A stretch of DNA of 64,000 bases from JANNNX01 sp031398745. Lineage in GTDB: Bacteria; Actinomycetota; Acidimicrobiia; Acidimicrobiales; CADCSY01. The stretch is taken from NCBI GenBank assembly GCA_031398745.1, contig JANNNX010000050.1, forward strand, positions 4,327 to 68,326, read 5' to 3'. Of the stretch, positions 25,282-34,504 are shown piece by piece; the stretch's first letter is position 1, and each line of letters starts with the position of its first letter. The position numbers were made by a program, and so were the translations under genes. The notes beneath the pieces are model-generated. The model was not told the DNA's origin. It was given only the letters and a program-made list of their open reading frames with translations, and did no database searches.

Positions 25282-26769
25282 TCAGTCGAGGACCGCCGGG
25301 GCCGTCCCTGCGACCGGCAGGCGGACCTCGAAGGTGGCCCCCGCCCCCGGGGCCGATCGAACGGTCACCCGGCCGCCGTGGGCCTCGACCAGGGTGGCCA
25401 CGATGGCCAGGCCGAGGCCGTTGCCGCCCCGGGTGCGTTGGCGGGCCCGGTCGGTGCGGTAGAAGCGCTCGAAGATGCGGGCCGCGTCGGCCTCGGCCAT
25501 GCCGGGGCCCTGGTCGGCCACCGACAGCACCGCCTCGCCGCCCTGCAGCTCCAGGCGGACCTTCGCCGGCGTGCCCGGCGGGGTGTGCTGGCGGACGTTG
25601 GCCAGCAGGTTGGTCACCACCTGGCGCAACCGCACCTCGTCACCGACCACCACCAGCCGTTCGGGCCCCTCGACGGTGACCGATCGGTCGGGCTCGACCG
25701 CTTGCAGGTCGGCCACCGCGTCGCGCGCCAGCGCCACCAGGTCGACGTCGTCGGCTTCGAGGTCACGGGACTGGTCGAAGCGGGCCAGGAGCAGCAGCTC
25801 GTCGACCAGGATGCCCATCCGCTCGGCCTCCTGGCCGATGCGCAGCATCGACGTCTCGAGGTCGTCGGGCCGGTCGCGCGCTCCCCGGAAGAACAACTCG
25901 GCGTACCCGCGGATCGACACCAGCGGAGTTCGCAGCTCGTGGGAGGCATCGGCCACGAACCGGCGGAGGCGATCCTCCGACGCCACCCGGGCCGCGAAGG
26001 CGGTCTCGATGTCAGCCAACATCCGGTTGAGGGCGGCACTCAACCGGCCGACCTCGGTCTGGGGGTCGCCGCCCGGCACCCGGTGGCTCAGGTCACCCGC
26101 CGCGATGGCCGCCGCCGACTGCTCGATGCGGCGCAACGGCGCCAGCCCGAGGCGCACGAGCCACCAGCCCAACAGGATGGTGACGACCAGCACCACGGTG
26201 GTCACCGACAGCGCCACCCGCCCGAGGTTGGCCACCACCTCGGCCACCTCGTCGAGCGACACTGCGACGACGTAGCGGGTGCCGTCGATCGAGCTCTGGG
26301 CCACCACCGCCCGGTAGGTGCCGGCCCGCCGGCCATCGACCGCGGTCACGTCGAAGGGCTCGTCGAGGGCCCGGGTGGCGAGGTCGGCCGGCCAGGCCGG
26401 GCGGTCGCCGTCGTCGGTGCCGAAGACCAGCACCTCCCCGACGGTGCCGTCGGGGGCCACCGTCGCTGCCAGCGAGCCCGCCGGCAGCAGGACGTCGTCG
26501 AACTCCTGGCCGTCCGATCCCTGGACCTGGCCGGCGGCCTGGTCATAGAGCCGGAAGCTGGCCGGCACCCGGGCCGCCAGCAGCCGCTCGTCGGCTCCGT
26601 CCACCAGGAACGGTCGCAACGCCAGCGCGGTCAGCACCGCGCTGGAGGCCAGCGACACGAGGGCAAGGACGGCGACCACCAGCAGCAGTCGACCGGCCAG
26701 CGAGCGCGGCCGTCGGGCCCGGCGCGACGCCCTCGGCGGCGACGCAAGGGCGTCGTCGACCAGCGTCAC
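25282..26769 (-). CDS. sensor histidine kinase (HAMP, HisKA, HATPase)
   Basis: A 495-residue membrane kinase. TM1 is ~28-52, an extracytoplasmic sensor ~53-183, TM2 ~184-206, and HAMP ~207-260 (RRIEQSAAAIAAGDLSHRV). The dimerisation domain carries the phosphorylated His in DASHELRTPL. The ATPase domain has the N box NLLANVRQH, G1 DQGPGMAE and G2 GGNGLGLAI. The architecture and operon partner match the MprB/TcrY-type kinases of Actinobacteria. The response regulator gene lies 19 bases upstream in the same operon. The stimulus is unknown. Confidence 0.95.
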   Translation of the reverse strand: MTLVDDALASPPRASRRARRPRSLAGRLLLVVAVLALVSLASSAVLTALALRPFLVDGADERLLAARVPASFRLYDQAAGQVQGSDGQEFDDVLLPAGSLAATVAPDGTVGEVLVFGTDDGDRPAWPADLATRALDEPFDVTAVDGRRAGTYRAVVAQSSIDGTRYVVAVSLDEVAEVVANLGRVALSVTTVVLVVTILLGWWLVRLGLAPLRRIEQSAAAIAAGDLSHRVPGGDPQTEVGRLSAALNRMLADIETAFAARVASEDRLRRFVADASHELRTPLVSIRGYAELFFRGARDRPDDLETSMLRIGQEAERMGILVDELLLLARFDQSRDLEADDVDLVALARDAVADLQAVEPDRSVTVEGPERLVVVGDEVRLRQVVTNLLANVRQHTPPGTPAKVRLELQGGEAVLSVADQGPGMAEADAARIFERFYRTDRARQRTRGGNGLGLAIVATLVEAHGGRVTVRSAPGAGATFEVRLPVAGTAPAVLD

Positions 26770-26788
26770 CTCGACCCCCCGGCCGTCG

Positions 26789-27484
26789 TCACTGGGGCAG
26801 GCGCAGGGCGTAGCCCATGCCCCGAACGGTGTGCAGCAGGCGGGGTTCGACCTGGTCGATCTTGCGGCGCAGGTAGCTCACGTAGGTCTCGACCACGTTG
26901 GCGTCGCCCTCGAAGTCGTACTCCCACACGTGGTCGAGGATCTGGGCCTTGGACAGGACCCGGCGGGGGTTCAGCAGGAAGAACCGCAGCAGCCGGTACT
27001 CCGTAGGGGTCAAGGTGACCAGGACGCTGCCCCGGTGGACCTCGCAGGTGTCCTCGTCGAGCTCGAGGTCGGCGAAGCGCAGCACCCGCTCGGGGGTGGC
27101 AACCCGCCCGCTGCGCCGCAGCAGGGCGTGGGAGCGGGCGACCAGCTCGGCGACGCTGAACGGCTTGGTGAGGTAGTCGTCGCCCCCGAGCGTCAGCCCC
27201 CGCACCCGGTCCGAGACGTCGTCCCGGGCGGTGAGGAACAGCACCGGCACATCGGCGCCGTCCTGGCGCAGGCGGCGGACGACGTCGAAGCCGTCGAGGT
27301 CGGGGAGCATGACGTCGAGGATCACGAGATCGGGTCGGCTCCCGGTGGCGCGGTCGAGCGCGGCCCGACCGTCCGCCGCCACCTCGACTTCGAACCCCTC
27401 GTAGCGCAGGGCCAGCCCGACGAGCTCGGTGATGGTGGGCTCGTCGTCGACGACGAGGACCCGGGTGGACGCGGTGTCGCTCAT
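26789..27484 (-). CDS. OmpR/PhoB family response regulator
   Basis: A 231-residue two-domain regulator. The receiver domain (1-~120) has the acidic pair VVDDE at 12-15, phosphoacceptor Asp57 in VILDVMLPDLDG, a Thr in LFLTARD and Lys in DYLTKPFS. The winged-helix output domain (~130-228) has EYRLLRFFLLNPRRVLSKAQI and the wing VVETYVSYLRRKID, VRGMGYALR. It is the first gene of a pair with the histidine kinase 19 bases downstream, and should bind tandem direct repeats in target promoters. Targets are unknown. Confidence 0.96.
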   Translation of the reverse strand: MSDTASTRVLVVDDEPTITELVGLALRYEGFEVEVAADGRAALDRATGSRPDLVILDVMLPDLDGFDVVRRLRQDGADVPVLFLTARDDVSDRVRGLTLGGDDYLTKPFSVAELVARSHALLRRSGRVATPERVLRFADLELDEDTCEVHRGSVLVTLTPTEYRLLRFFLLNPRRVLSKAQILDHVWEYDFEGDANVVETYVSYLRRKIDQVEPRLLHTVRGMGYALRLPQ

Positions 27485-27562
27485 GTCTCCATCATCGGCC
27501 TGAATCTGGGAGAACCCTGAGGATCTCCTGCACGGGGGCTGCGGTAGGCGGGGAACTGCCGG

Positions 27563-29323
27563 TCAGGCCCGCAGGAAGTCGAAGTCGCACCCCTCGTCGG
27601 CCTGGAGGACGTGGCGGTGGTGGAGCCATCCCCACCCTCGGCGGGGCCCGCCGCTCGGGGCCACCCACAGGGACCGCCGCCGAGCCAGCTCGGCCTCGTC
27701 CACCAGCAGGTCGAGGCGGCCCTCGATGGCGTCGAGGGCGATGAGGTCGCCGTCGCGCACCAGGGCCAGGGGGCCACCCTCGGCCGCCTCGGGGGCCACG
27801 TGCAGCGCCACCGCGCCCGACGCGGTGCCACTCATGCGAGCGTCGGAGAGCCGGACCATGTCGCGCACACCCTGGCGCAGCAGGTGCACCGGGATGGGCA
27901 GGTGGCCGGCCTCGGGCATCCCCGGCGCGCCCTTCGGGCCGGCGTGGCGCAGCACCAGGACATGGGCCGCGGTGATGCCCAGGGCGGGGTCGTCGATGCG
28001 GGCGTGCAGGTCGTCGACCCCCTCGAACACCACCGCCGGGCCGGTGTGGCGCCACAGCTCGGGGGTGGCGGCGGCGCGCTTGAACACCGCCCCCCGAGGG
28101 GCCAGCGACCCCCGCAGGATGGCGATGCCACCCTCCTCGGCCACGGGCTCGCGGTGGGGCCGGATCGACCGGTTCGACGGCGCCGCGGTCCGGGCCAGGA
28201 CCTCGGCCCAGGTCTCGCCGGAGCCGGCCCGGGCCGAGGTGTCGAGCATCCCGAGGGCGTCGAGCTCGTGGAGCAGCGCCGGCACGCCGCCGGCCGCGTA
28301 CAGCTCCTCCAGAAGATGGGGACCGCTCGGACGCAGGTCGCCGAGCACCGGGGTGGCCCTCGACAGCTCGGCCCAGCGGTCGAGCCCGATGCGCAGACCC
28401 AGGCGGCCGGCAATGGCCTCGAGGTGGATGACCGCGTTGGTCGAACCTCCCAGGCACAGCACCGCCCGCACCGCGTTGTCGAGGGCGGCGGGGGTGATGT
28501 GGTCGGCCGGGGTGGTCCCGGTGCGGGCCAGCTCGACCGCTCGCCGACCGGTGGCCTCGGCCGCCGCCACCCGCTGGGCGTGGGCGGCAGGGATGGCCGC
28601 CGACCCAGGCAGCGCCATGCCCAGCACCTCGGAGATCACCGCCATGGTCGACGCCGTGCCCATGACGTTGCAGTGCCCGGCGGTGATGTTGAGACACCCT
28701 TCGAGCTCGAGCCAGGCGTCGTCGTCGAGATCGCCGGCCCGGCGCCGGTCGCCCAGTTCCCACAGCTGGTCGATGACCAGCGGCTGCCCCTCGAACGAGC
28801 TGGTGGCCCGGTAGCCGGCGCCGAGCTGGATGGCCGGCTTGCCGGCCGAGGCGGCGCCCATGAGCTGGGCCGGGGTGGTCTTGTCGCAGCCACCCAGGAG
28901 CACCACCGCGTCGATGGGGTTGGCCCGGATCATCTCCTCGACATCGATCGACATCAGGTTCCGCAGCAGCATCGTGGTCGGGGCCACGAACGGCTCGGCC
29001 AGCGAGATGGTCGGGAACTCGAGGGGCAGGCCACCGGCCGCCACCACTCCCCGCTTGACCGCCGTCGCCAGGTCGCGCAGGCCGGCATTGCAGGGGTTCA
29101 GCTCGCTCCAGGAGTTGGCGATCCCGACGATGGGGCGGGAGCGCACGGCCTCCGCCGAGAGCCCCTCGGAGCGCAGGAAGGCTCGGGCCGCGAGCCCGTG
29201 GACGTCGGTGGCGTCGAGCCGGGCGCTGGTGCCGACGGGGAGGTCGCGGTGCGCCGGCTCCCCCTGGGGACGCGGGGTCACCCCCTCGAGGACGCCACGT
29301 CCCCGCGTGCGCCCGGTCGCCAC
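27563..29323 (-). CDS. IlvD/Edd family dehydratase, probably sugar-acid type
   Basis: A 586-residue Fe-S dehydratase. Three cysteine motifs of the family are present: NPCNAG (~75), GGCDKTTPA (~145) and GHCNVMGTAST (~215). Further on are CLGGSTNAVIHL and SDARMSGTASG. The divergence from true IlvD and the neighbouring 2-hydroxyacid dehydrogenase point to a pentonate or hexonate dehydratase producing 2-keto-3-deoxy sugar acids, rather than branched-chain amino acid synthesis. That substrate is an inference. The GTG start at 29323 is 1 base after the stop of the dehydrogenase gene, so both are translated from one mRNA. Confidence 0.9.
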   Translation of the reverse strand: MATGRTRGRGVLEGVTPRPQGEPAHRDLPVGTSARLDATDVHGLAARAFLRSEGLSAEAVRSRPIVGIANSWSELNPCNAGLRDLATAVKRGVVAAGGLPLEFPTISLAEPFVAPTTMLLRNLMSIDVEEMIRANPIDAVVLLGGCDKTTPAQLMGAASAGKPAIQLGAGYRATSSFEGQPLVIDQLWELGDRRRAGDLDDDAWLELEGCLNITAGHCNVMGTASTMAVISEVLGMALPGSAAIPAAHAQRVAAAEATGRRAVELARTGTTPADHITPAALDNAVRAVLCLGGSTNAVIHLEAIAGRLGLRIGLDRWAELSRATPVLGDLRPSGPHLLEELYAAGGVPALLHELDALGMLDTSARAGSGETWAEVLARTAAPSNRSIRPHREPVAEEGGIAILRGSLAPRGAVFKRAAATPELWRHTGPAVVFEGVDDLHARIDDPALGITAAHVLVLRHAGPKGAPGMPEAGHLPIPVHLLRQGVRDMVRLSDARMSGTASGAVALHVAPEAAEGGPLALVRDGDLIALDAIEGRLDLLVDEAELARRRSLWVAPSGGPRRGWGWLHHRHVLQADEGCDFDFLRA

Positions 29324-29324
29324 C

Positions 29325-30254
29325 TCAGTAGCCCCGCCCGAGGTCGACCACCCCGTGGAGGGGGCGGCCGGCGGCGAAGGCGGCGACGTTGGCCGACACG
29401 TGGGCCAGGTACTCCGCTCGGTGGGCGCTGAAGGGGCGGTCGGTCGCCGGGTTGGCCGTGTGCGGCGTGATCAGCGCGGTGGGGAGGGTCCAGAGGGGGT
29501 GGCCGTCGGGAAGCGGCTCGGGATCGGTCACGTCCAGCCCGGCCCCGCCGAGGGTGCCGGCCTGGAGGGCGGCCACCACGGCGTCGGTGTCGACCACCTC
29601 CCCCCGGCTGACGTTGACCAGGAAGCCGTCGGGGCCGAGGGCCGCCAGCAGGGCACCGTCGACCAGCCGGGTGGTCTCAGGGGTGGCCGGCAGGGTGACG
29701 ACCAGACCCCGGGCCCGGGCCACCTGGTCGGTCAGGTCAGCCAGGGTGCACACCTCGGCGAAGTGGGCCGCCGGGTCGCCCGACCGCGAGACCCCCACCG
29801 GCACTGCGCCGATGGCCTCGAGCATGCGGGCGGTGGCGGTGCCCATCGCCCCGGTGCCGAGCACCACCACCCGCTGCCCGGCCAAGCGGACCCCGACCCG
29901 GCGGTCCCACGAGGTCGAGCGGGCGCACTCGGCCAGCCGGCGGGCGCAGGCCAGGAGTAGGGCGACGGCGTGCTCGGCGCAGCCCTCGGCGTAGACGCCG
30001 CGGGTACAGGTCCAGATTCGGCCGCCGTCGATCACGCCCTCGGCCACGTAACGGTCGATGCCGGCCACGCTCAGGGACACCCAACGGTGGTTGGGCTGGA
30101 GCAGGCCGGCCATGGCGGCCGGATCGTTGCCACCCACCCACACCAGGGCGTCGGCGGAGGCCGGCTCGGCTGCGACCAGGGCACCGGCGGCGGTGACGGC
30201 CGCGACCACGTCGTCGGGGGCGTCGGGGACGAGGGCGATGGTGGGGGTGGGCAC
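29325..30254 (-). CDS. D-isomer-specific 2-hydroxyacid dehydrogenase family protein
   Basis: A 309-residue NAD(P)-dependent dehydrogenase. The dinucleotide motif is VVVLGTGAMGTATARML (~128-145). The catalytic Arg, Glu and His set is seen in VNVSRGEVVDTDAV, DVTDPEPLPDGHPLW and LITPHTAN. The family reduces 2-keto acids or oxidises D-2-hydroxy acids. It forms a two-gene unit with the downstream IlvD/Edd dehydratase, consistent with sugar-acid metabolism. The exact substrate is unknown. Confidence 0.92.
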   Translation of the reverse strand: MPTPTIALVPDAPDDVVAAVTAAGALVAAEPASADALVWVGGNDPAAMAGLLQPNHRWVSLSVAGIDRYVAEGVIDGGRIWTCTRGVYAEGCAEHAVALLLACARRLAECARSTSWDRRVGVRLAGQRVVVLGTGAMGTATARMLEAIGAVPVGVSRSGDPAAHFAEVCTLADLTDQVARARGLVVTLPATPETTRLVDGALLAALGPDGFLVNVSRGEVVDTDAVVAALQAGTLGGAGLDVTDPEPLPDGHPLWTLPTALITPHTANPATDRPFSAHRAEYLAHVSANVAAFAAGRPLHGVVDLGRGY

Positions 30255-30311
30255 GGCCGGCGAGACTAGGCCGTCGAGCTCGGCTGGCGTCCGGGACCCG
30301 TATCCGCTCGG

Positions 30312-30908
30312 TCAGGTACGGGTGTTGAACCGGGTCATGGCCGCCTCGGGGCCCTCGGCGGCAATGGCCTCGACCGCGTCGGCGGCCACCTCGACCGCCA
30401 CCTCGAGGAGCAACCGCTCGGCCTTGCCCGGACGCTTGAGTACGTGGTCGGCGCCCCGGTCGGCCGACGGCGGCTTGCCCACTCCGATGCGGATCCGAAC
30501 GAACTCGTCGCTCTTGAGATGGGCCTTGATCGAGCGCAGGCCGTTGTGGCCGGCCAACCCACCCCCGACCTTGACCCGGACGACCCCGGGCGGAAGGTCG
30601 AGCTCGTCGTGGACCACCACCAGCCGGGCCGGGCCGCCGTCGGCCACATAGCGGGCCACCAGGGGGGCCACCGTCGTGCCCGAGTCGTTCATGTACACCG
30701 CCGGGTCGGCCAGGACGACCCGAGTCGCACCCAGGAGGACCTCCGCCGACCGGGCCCGACCGACCGCTCGCTTGAGCGTCGCCCGGTGCCGACCGACCAG
30801 CAGGGTGACGGTGTCGAGCCCGACGTTGTGGCGGGTGTGGGCGTACTCGTCGCCGGGATTGCCGAGACCGACGACGACCCACTCGGCCGCCGCCCCCCGG
30901 CCGGCCAT
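30312..30908 (-). CDS. pth: peptidyl-tRNA hydrolase
   Basis: A 198-residue Pth1 that frees tRNA from stalled peptidyl-tRNA. The signature is present: VVGLGNPGDEYAHTRHNVG (catalytic His ~27), VYMNDSG, VVHDELDLPPG with the catalytic Asp, and GGLAGHNGLRSI with the substrate-binding Asn. Length is normal. The ATG overlaps the rplY stop by one base, so translation is coupled. The pairing with rplY is conserved across Actinobacteria. Confidence 0.97.
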   Translation of the reverse strand: MAGRGAAAEWVVVGLGNPGDEYAHTRHNVGLDTVTLLVGRHRATLKRAVGRARSAEVLLGATRVVLADPAVYMNDSGTTVAPLVARYVADGGPARLVVVHDELDLPPGVVRVKVGGGLAGHNGLRSIKAHLKSDEFVRIRIGVGKPPSADRGADHVLKRPGKAERLLLEVAVEVAADAVEAIAAEGPEAAMTRFNTRT

Positions 30909-31552
30909 CAGCTGTCCGCCGGCTCCCCGCCGTCGGCGCCGGCATCGGCGGGCTCGGCTGCCACGTCGCCCTCGGCCGCGTCCACCGCGTCGGCGCTGCG
31001 TCCGGCGTGACCGGCCACCACGACGTCCTCGGGATCGAGGTCGGTGGTCACGCCGGCCGGCAGCGGCAGATCGCCGACCCGGATGGCGCCGCCCACGGTG
31101 AGCTCGCTCACGTCGATGGTGAGGGCGTCGGGGATGTCGCCGGGCCGGGCCGAGATGGTGAGCGAATAGAGCGCCTGGTCGATCAGGCCGCCCTCATTGG
31201 TGATCGCACGGGATTCACCCTCGAGCACCACCGGCACCTCGACGGTGACCGTCTCGGTCCGGCTGACCAGGATGAAGTCGACGTGGGTGACGTTGCTGCG
31301 AACCGGATCGCGTTGTAGCGACTTCACCAGGGTCAGGCGCTGCTCGCCCTCGATGTCGATGTTGATCAGGGCATTGGCGCCGGCGTCGGTGGTGAGGACG
31401 GCTCGCAGCTCCCGCCGGTCGACCACCACGTGCACGGGCTCGGAGCCGCGGCCGTAGATGACGGCCGGCAGCTTGCCCTCGGCTCGCAGCCGCCGGGCGG
31501 CGCGGGTGCCCGAAGGCGAACGGGACTCGGTGCGAAGGGTCAGCTCAGCCAT
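30908..31552 (-). CDS. rplY: 50S ribosomal protein L25, general stress protein Ctc type
   Basis: A 214-residue bL25 of the long (TL5/Ctc) type, which binds 5S rRNA. The N-terminal domain (~5-90) has GTRAARRLRAEGKLPAVIYG and LVKSLQRDPVRSNVTHVDF; the C-terminal beta domain (~95-185) has VEVPVVLEGES and IPDALTIDVSELTVGGAIRVGDL. The last 30 residues are an acidic Ala/Asp/Glu tail. The ATG at 31552 gives the conserved start MAELTLRTESR. The far longer open frame upstream is a high-GC artefact lying antisense to the esterase gene. Confidence 0.96.
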   Translation of the reverse strand: MAELTLRTESRSPSGTRAARRLRAEGKLPAVIYGRGSEPVHVVVDRRELRAVLTTDAGANALINIDIEGEQRLTLVKSLQRDPVRSNVTHVDFILVSRTETVTVEVPVVLEGESRAITNEGGLIDQALYSLTISARPGDIPDALTIDVSELTVGGAIRVGDLPLPAGVTTDLDPEDVVVAGHAGRSADAVDAAEGDVAAEPADAGADGGEPADS

Positions 31553-31666
31553 GGCGCGCTCGATCGATACGGGGGACTCCGGAAGGCCGACCAGTGTAGG
31601 GCGCCTCGCGGCGGCGGTACGAAGCCACGTCGCCCACCCCCGCCCGGCGCCGCCGCTCCCGTCGGT

Positions 31667-32347
31667 ATCGTCTCCGCCTCCGGCACGCGGGGGGCCGACC
31701 TCTGCGTCTGCCTGCACGGCTACGGCAACGACCACCGCCAGATGCTCGAGCAGGTGCGGATGGCCGACGTGGTAGCCGAGACGGTGGCCGAGGGCAGGGC
31801 CCGCCCCTTCGGCTTGGTCGCGGTGGACGGCGGCAGGCTCTGGTGGCACCCGCGAGCCGACGGCCAGGATCCGTTGGCCATGGTGCTCACCGAGCTGCTC
31901 CCCCTGTGCGCCGACCACGGCCTCGGCACCGACGGGCGGGCCGTGGGGGTGATGGGGTGGTCGATGGGCGGCTACGGCGCGCTCCTGGCGGCCGAGACCG
32001 ACCCCGATCGCTTCGTCGCCGCGGTCGCCGTCAGTCCGGCGATCGTCTCCCAGCTCGACCGGGCCGTGGGCAACGCCTTCGACGGACCCGAGGACTTCGC
32101 CGCCCACGACGTGTTCGCCGGCGCCGGGCGCCTGGCCGACACCGCGGTGCGCATCGACTGCGGCCAGCGAGACCCGTACTACGACGACGCCCGGGCGTTC
32201 GCGGCCCGGCTCGCCGTGGCCCCGGCGACCGACTTCTCCGTCGGCTGCCACGACGTCGGCTACTGGCGCCGGGTGGCCCCCGCCGAGGTCGAGCTGCTCA
32301 GTGCCGCTTTCGTCGACCACGGGTCGGGAGCGGCCGGGGGCCCCTAG
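31667..32347 (+). CDS. alpha/beta-hydrolase esterase
   Basis: About 226 residues of a serine esterase of the alpha/beta-hydrolase fold. The oxyanion region is CLHGYGNDHRQM, the nucleophile elbow is GWSMGGYGAL, an acid residue lies in IDCGQRDPYYDDA, and the catalytic His is probably in VGCHDVGYW. The start is a problem: no ATG, GTG or TTG exists in frame between 31430 (inside antisense rplY) and the ATG at 31742, which lies after the oxyanion motif. The ATC at 31667 fits the fold best and is used here tentatively. The stop overlaps the convergent prs gene by 4 bases. The substrate is unknown. Confidence 0.8.
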   Translation: MVSASGTRGADLCVCLHGYGNDHRQMLEQVRMADVVAETVAEGRARPFGLVAVDGGRLWWHPRADGQDPLAMVLTELLPLCADHGLGTDGRAVGVMGWSMGGYGALLAAETDPDRFVAAVAVSPAIVSQLDRAVGNAFDGPEDFAAHDVFAGAGRLADTAVRIDCGQRDPYYDDARAFAARLAVAPATDFSVGCHDVGYWRRVAPAEVELLSAAFVDHGSGAAGGP

Positions 32348-33327
32348 AGCTGGTTGTCGCCCCCGAAGAGCTCGGAGACCGAGGTGTCCTCGAACACCGC
32401 GTCGATGGCGTCGGCGATGAGGCCGGCGACCGAGAGGACCCGGAGCTTGTCGAACTGCTTCTCGGTCGGAAGCGGCAGGGTGTCGGTGACCACGATGCGG
32501 TCGAGCACCGAGTTCTTCAGGCGATCGATGGCCGGCTCGGAGAACACCGCGTGGGTGGCGACCGCCCACACCGCCTCGGCTCCGTGGGCCTTGAGCTGCT
32601 CGGCCGCCGCGCAGATGGTGCCGGCGGTGTCGATCATGTCGTCGATGAGGATGCAGCTCCGGCCGTCGACCTCGCCCACCACGTCACGGGCCTCGACCTG
32701 GTTGGCCATCCCCTTGGGGCGCCGCTTGTGCACGATGGCCAGGTCGGCGTTGAGGTGCTGGGCGAAGCGCTCGGCCACCTTCACCCGACCGGCGTCGGGA
32801 GCGACCACCACCGCGTCGTCACCGGCGTGGGCCTGCACGTGCTCCACCAGCACGGGCATAGCCGTGAGGTGGTCGACCGGACCATCGAAGAACCCCTGGA
32901 TCTGGCCCGAGTGGAGGTCGACGCTGACCACCCGGTCGGCCCCCGCAGCCGACAGCAGGTCGGCCACCAGCTTGGCCGTGATCGGCTCGCGGCCCTCGGC
33001 CTTGCGGTCCTGGCGGGAGTAGCCGTAGTACGGGCAGACGGCGGTGATGCGCTTGGCCGACGCCCGCTTGGCGGCGTCGATCATGATCAGCTGCTCCATC
33101 AGCGAGTCGTTGACCGACCGACCGCCGATGGTCGAGTGGGTCTGCATGATGAAGACGTCGGCGCCCCGCACCGAGTCGCCGAAGCGGCAGCGGATCTCGG
33201 AGTTGGCGAAGTCGACGAGGTTCGTCTCGCCCAGCGAGATCCCGAGGTGGGCGGCGACCTCCTCGGCCAGTGCCGGGTGGGTGCGCCCGGTGAGGAGCTG
33301 CAGCGTCTTCTTGCTCACCAGCTCCAT
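32344..33327 (-). CDS. prs: ribose-phosphate pyrophosphokinase
   Basis: A 327-residue class I PRPP synthetase making phosphoribosyl pyrophosphate for nucleotide, His and Trp synthesis. Seen in order: the N-terminal GRTHPALAEEVAAHLG, RFGDSVRGADVFIMQ, PYYGYSRQDRKAEGREPI, the catalytic and cation site VDLHSGQIQGFFDGPVDHL, and the PRPP-binding loop CILIDDMIDTAGTI. It lies 9 bases downstream of glmU, the usual actinobacterial pairing. Confidence 0.97.
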   Translation of the reverse strand: MELVSKKTLQLLTGRTHPALAEEVAAHLGISLGETNLVDFANSEIRCRFGDSVRGADVFIMQTHSTIGGRSVNDSLMEQLIMIDAAKRASAKRITAVCPYYGYSRQDRKAEGREPITAKLVADLLSAAGADRVVSVDLHSGQIQGFFDGPVDHLTAMPVLVEHVQAHAGDDAVVVAPDAGRVKVAERFAQHLNADLAIVHKRRPKGMANQVEARDVVGEVDGRSCILIDDMIDTAGTICAAAEQLKAHGAEAVWAVATHAVFSEPAIDRLKNSVLDRIVVTDTLPLPTEKQFDKLRVLSVAGLIADAIDAVFEDTSVSELFGGDNQL

Positions 33328-33336
33328 GCCGAGCCC

Positions 33337-34470
33337 CTACCGGTCGTCGTCCGGCCCGGGAGCATACGAGCCCGCGGTCCGGGGGTCGCCGGTCGCGGGT
33401 CCGGTACGGATCTCGTCGGGTTCGACCCTCGACCCACCCGGAAGGTCGACGTAGGGCCCGACCACTGCCCGGCTCCCGATCTCGGCGTGGACGCCGACCG
33501 AGTGACGGACGACCGCCCCGGGCCCGACCCGGCAGTCGATCAACTCGCAAGCCGGTCCCACGGTGGCGCCCCGGCCCACGGTGGTTCGTCCGGCCAGCAC
33601 CGTGCCCGGCAGGAGGCTGACGCCCGGGGCCAGCTCGACGGTGACATCCACGTAGGTGGTGGCCGGGTCGGCCATGCGCACGCCGGCTCGCATCCAACGG
33701 TCGTTTATCCGGCGCCGCAACTCGGCCTCGGCGCCGGCCAGCTGCACCGGGTCGTTGACCCCGGCCGCCTCCGCCGGGTCGGCCGCCACCAGCGCTTCGA
33801 CCCGGTGACCGGCGGCCGCCAGGACGCCCACCACGTCGGTCAGGTAGTACTCCCCCTGGGCGTTGGTCGGACTGGTCCGACGCAGGGCGGGGGCCAGCAA
33901 GCTGCGCCGGAAGCAGTACACCGAGGTTCCGACCTCGTCGAGGAGGAGCTGGTCGGGGCGGGCGTCACGCTGCTCCACGATGCCCACCACCCGGTCGTCA
34001 CTGGCTCGCAGCACCCGCCCGTACCCCGTGGGGTCCTCGAGCCGGGCGGTGAGCAGCGTGGCCGCGGCGGCCGTCTCCCGGTGGCGGGCGATCAGCCCGG
34101 CCAGCGTGTCGGCACTCAGGAGGGGCGAGTCGCCCGGGACCACGAGCACGTCGCCCTCATCGAGGTCGTCGTCGTCGAGCGGGCCGAGTCCCACCAGGGT
34201 GGCGTGGCCGGTACCCCGGCGAGTGGCCTGCTCGGCGAAGCGCAGGTCGAGGCCGTCGGGGGCGCCCTCCAGCACGCTCTTGGTCACCAGGGCCGACTCG
34301 TGGCCGACCACCACCACCACCGGCCGGGCCCGCAACGGCGCCACCGCGTGCAGAACGTGCAACACCATGGCCCGGCCACACAGGGGGTGCAGCGGCTTGG
34401 GCACCGCCGAGGCCATGCGGGTGCCGGCACCGGCGGCCAGGACGACCGTGGCCAGCGGTCGATCGGGCAT
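33337..34470 (-). CDS. glmU: GlmU-type UDP-GlcNAc pyrophosphorylase with shortened acetyltransferase domain
   Basis: A 377-residue protein. The N-terminal uridyltransferase is complete: VVLAAGAGTRMASAVPKPLHPL, QATRRGTGHA, VVPGDSPLLS, GYGRVL and the product-binding GEYYLTD and GVND motifs. A left-handed beta-helix begins at ~265 but stops after about four coils. The segment that carries the acetyl-CoA site in full GlmU (about 456 residues), with its KN...GxGTKxxHLxYxGDA and NxGAGT signatures, is absent; instead there is an acidic tail. It therefore probably makes UDP-sugar but cannot acetylate glucosamine-1-phosphate. The position beside prs fits glmU. Confidence 0.88.
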   Translation of the reverse strand: MPDRPLATVVLAAGAGTRMASAVPKPLHPLCGRAMVLHVLHAVAPLRARPVVVVVGHESALVTKSVLEGAPDGLDLRFAEQATRRGTGHATLVGLGPLDDDDLDEGDVLVVPGDSPLLSADTLAGLIARHRETAAAATLLTARLEDPTGYGRVLRASDDRVVGIVEQRDARPDQLLLDEVGTSVYCFRRSLLAPALRRTSPTNAQGEYYLTDVVGVLAAAGHRVEALVAADPAEAAGVNDPVQLAGAEAELRRRINDRWMRAGVRMADPATTYVDVTVELAPGVSLLPGTVLAGRTTVGRGATVGPACELIDCRVGPGAVVRHSVGVHAEIGSRAVVGPYVDLPGGSRVEPDEIRTGPATGDPRTAGSYAPGPDDDR

Positions 34471-34504
34471 GGTCGGAGGGTACCGTCCGGCCCGGTGACC
34501 CGAG

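Noticed and set aside
31430..31552. Esterase start at the GTG at 31430
   Set aside because: It would overlap the rplY start region antisense by 123 bases, and the residues it adds are not conserved-looking.
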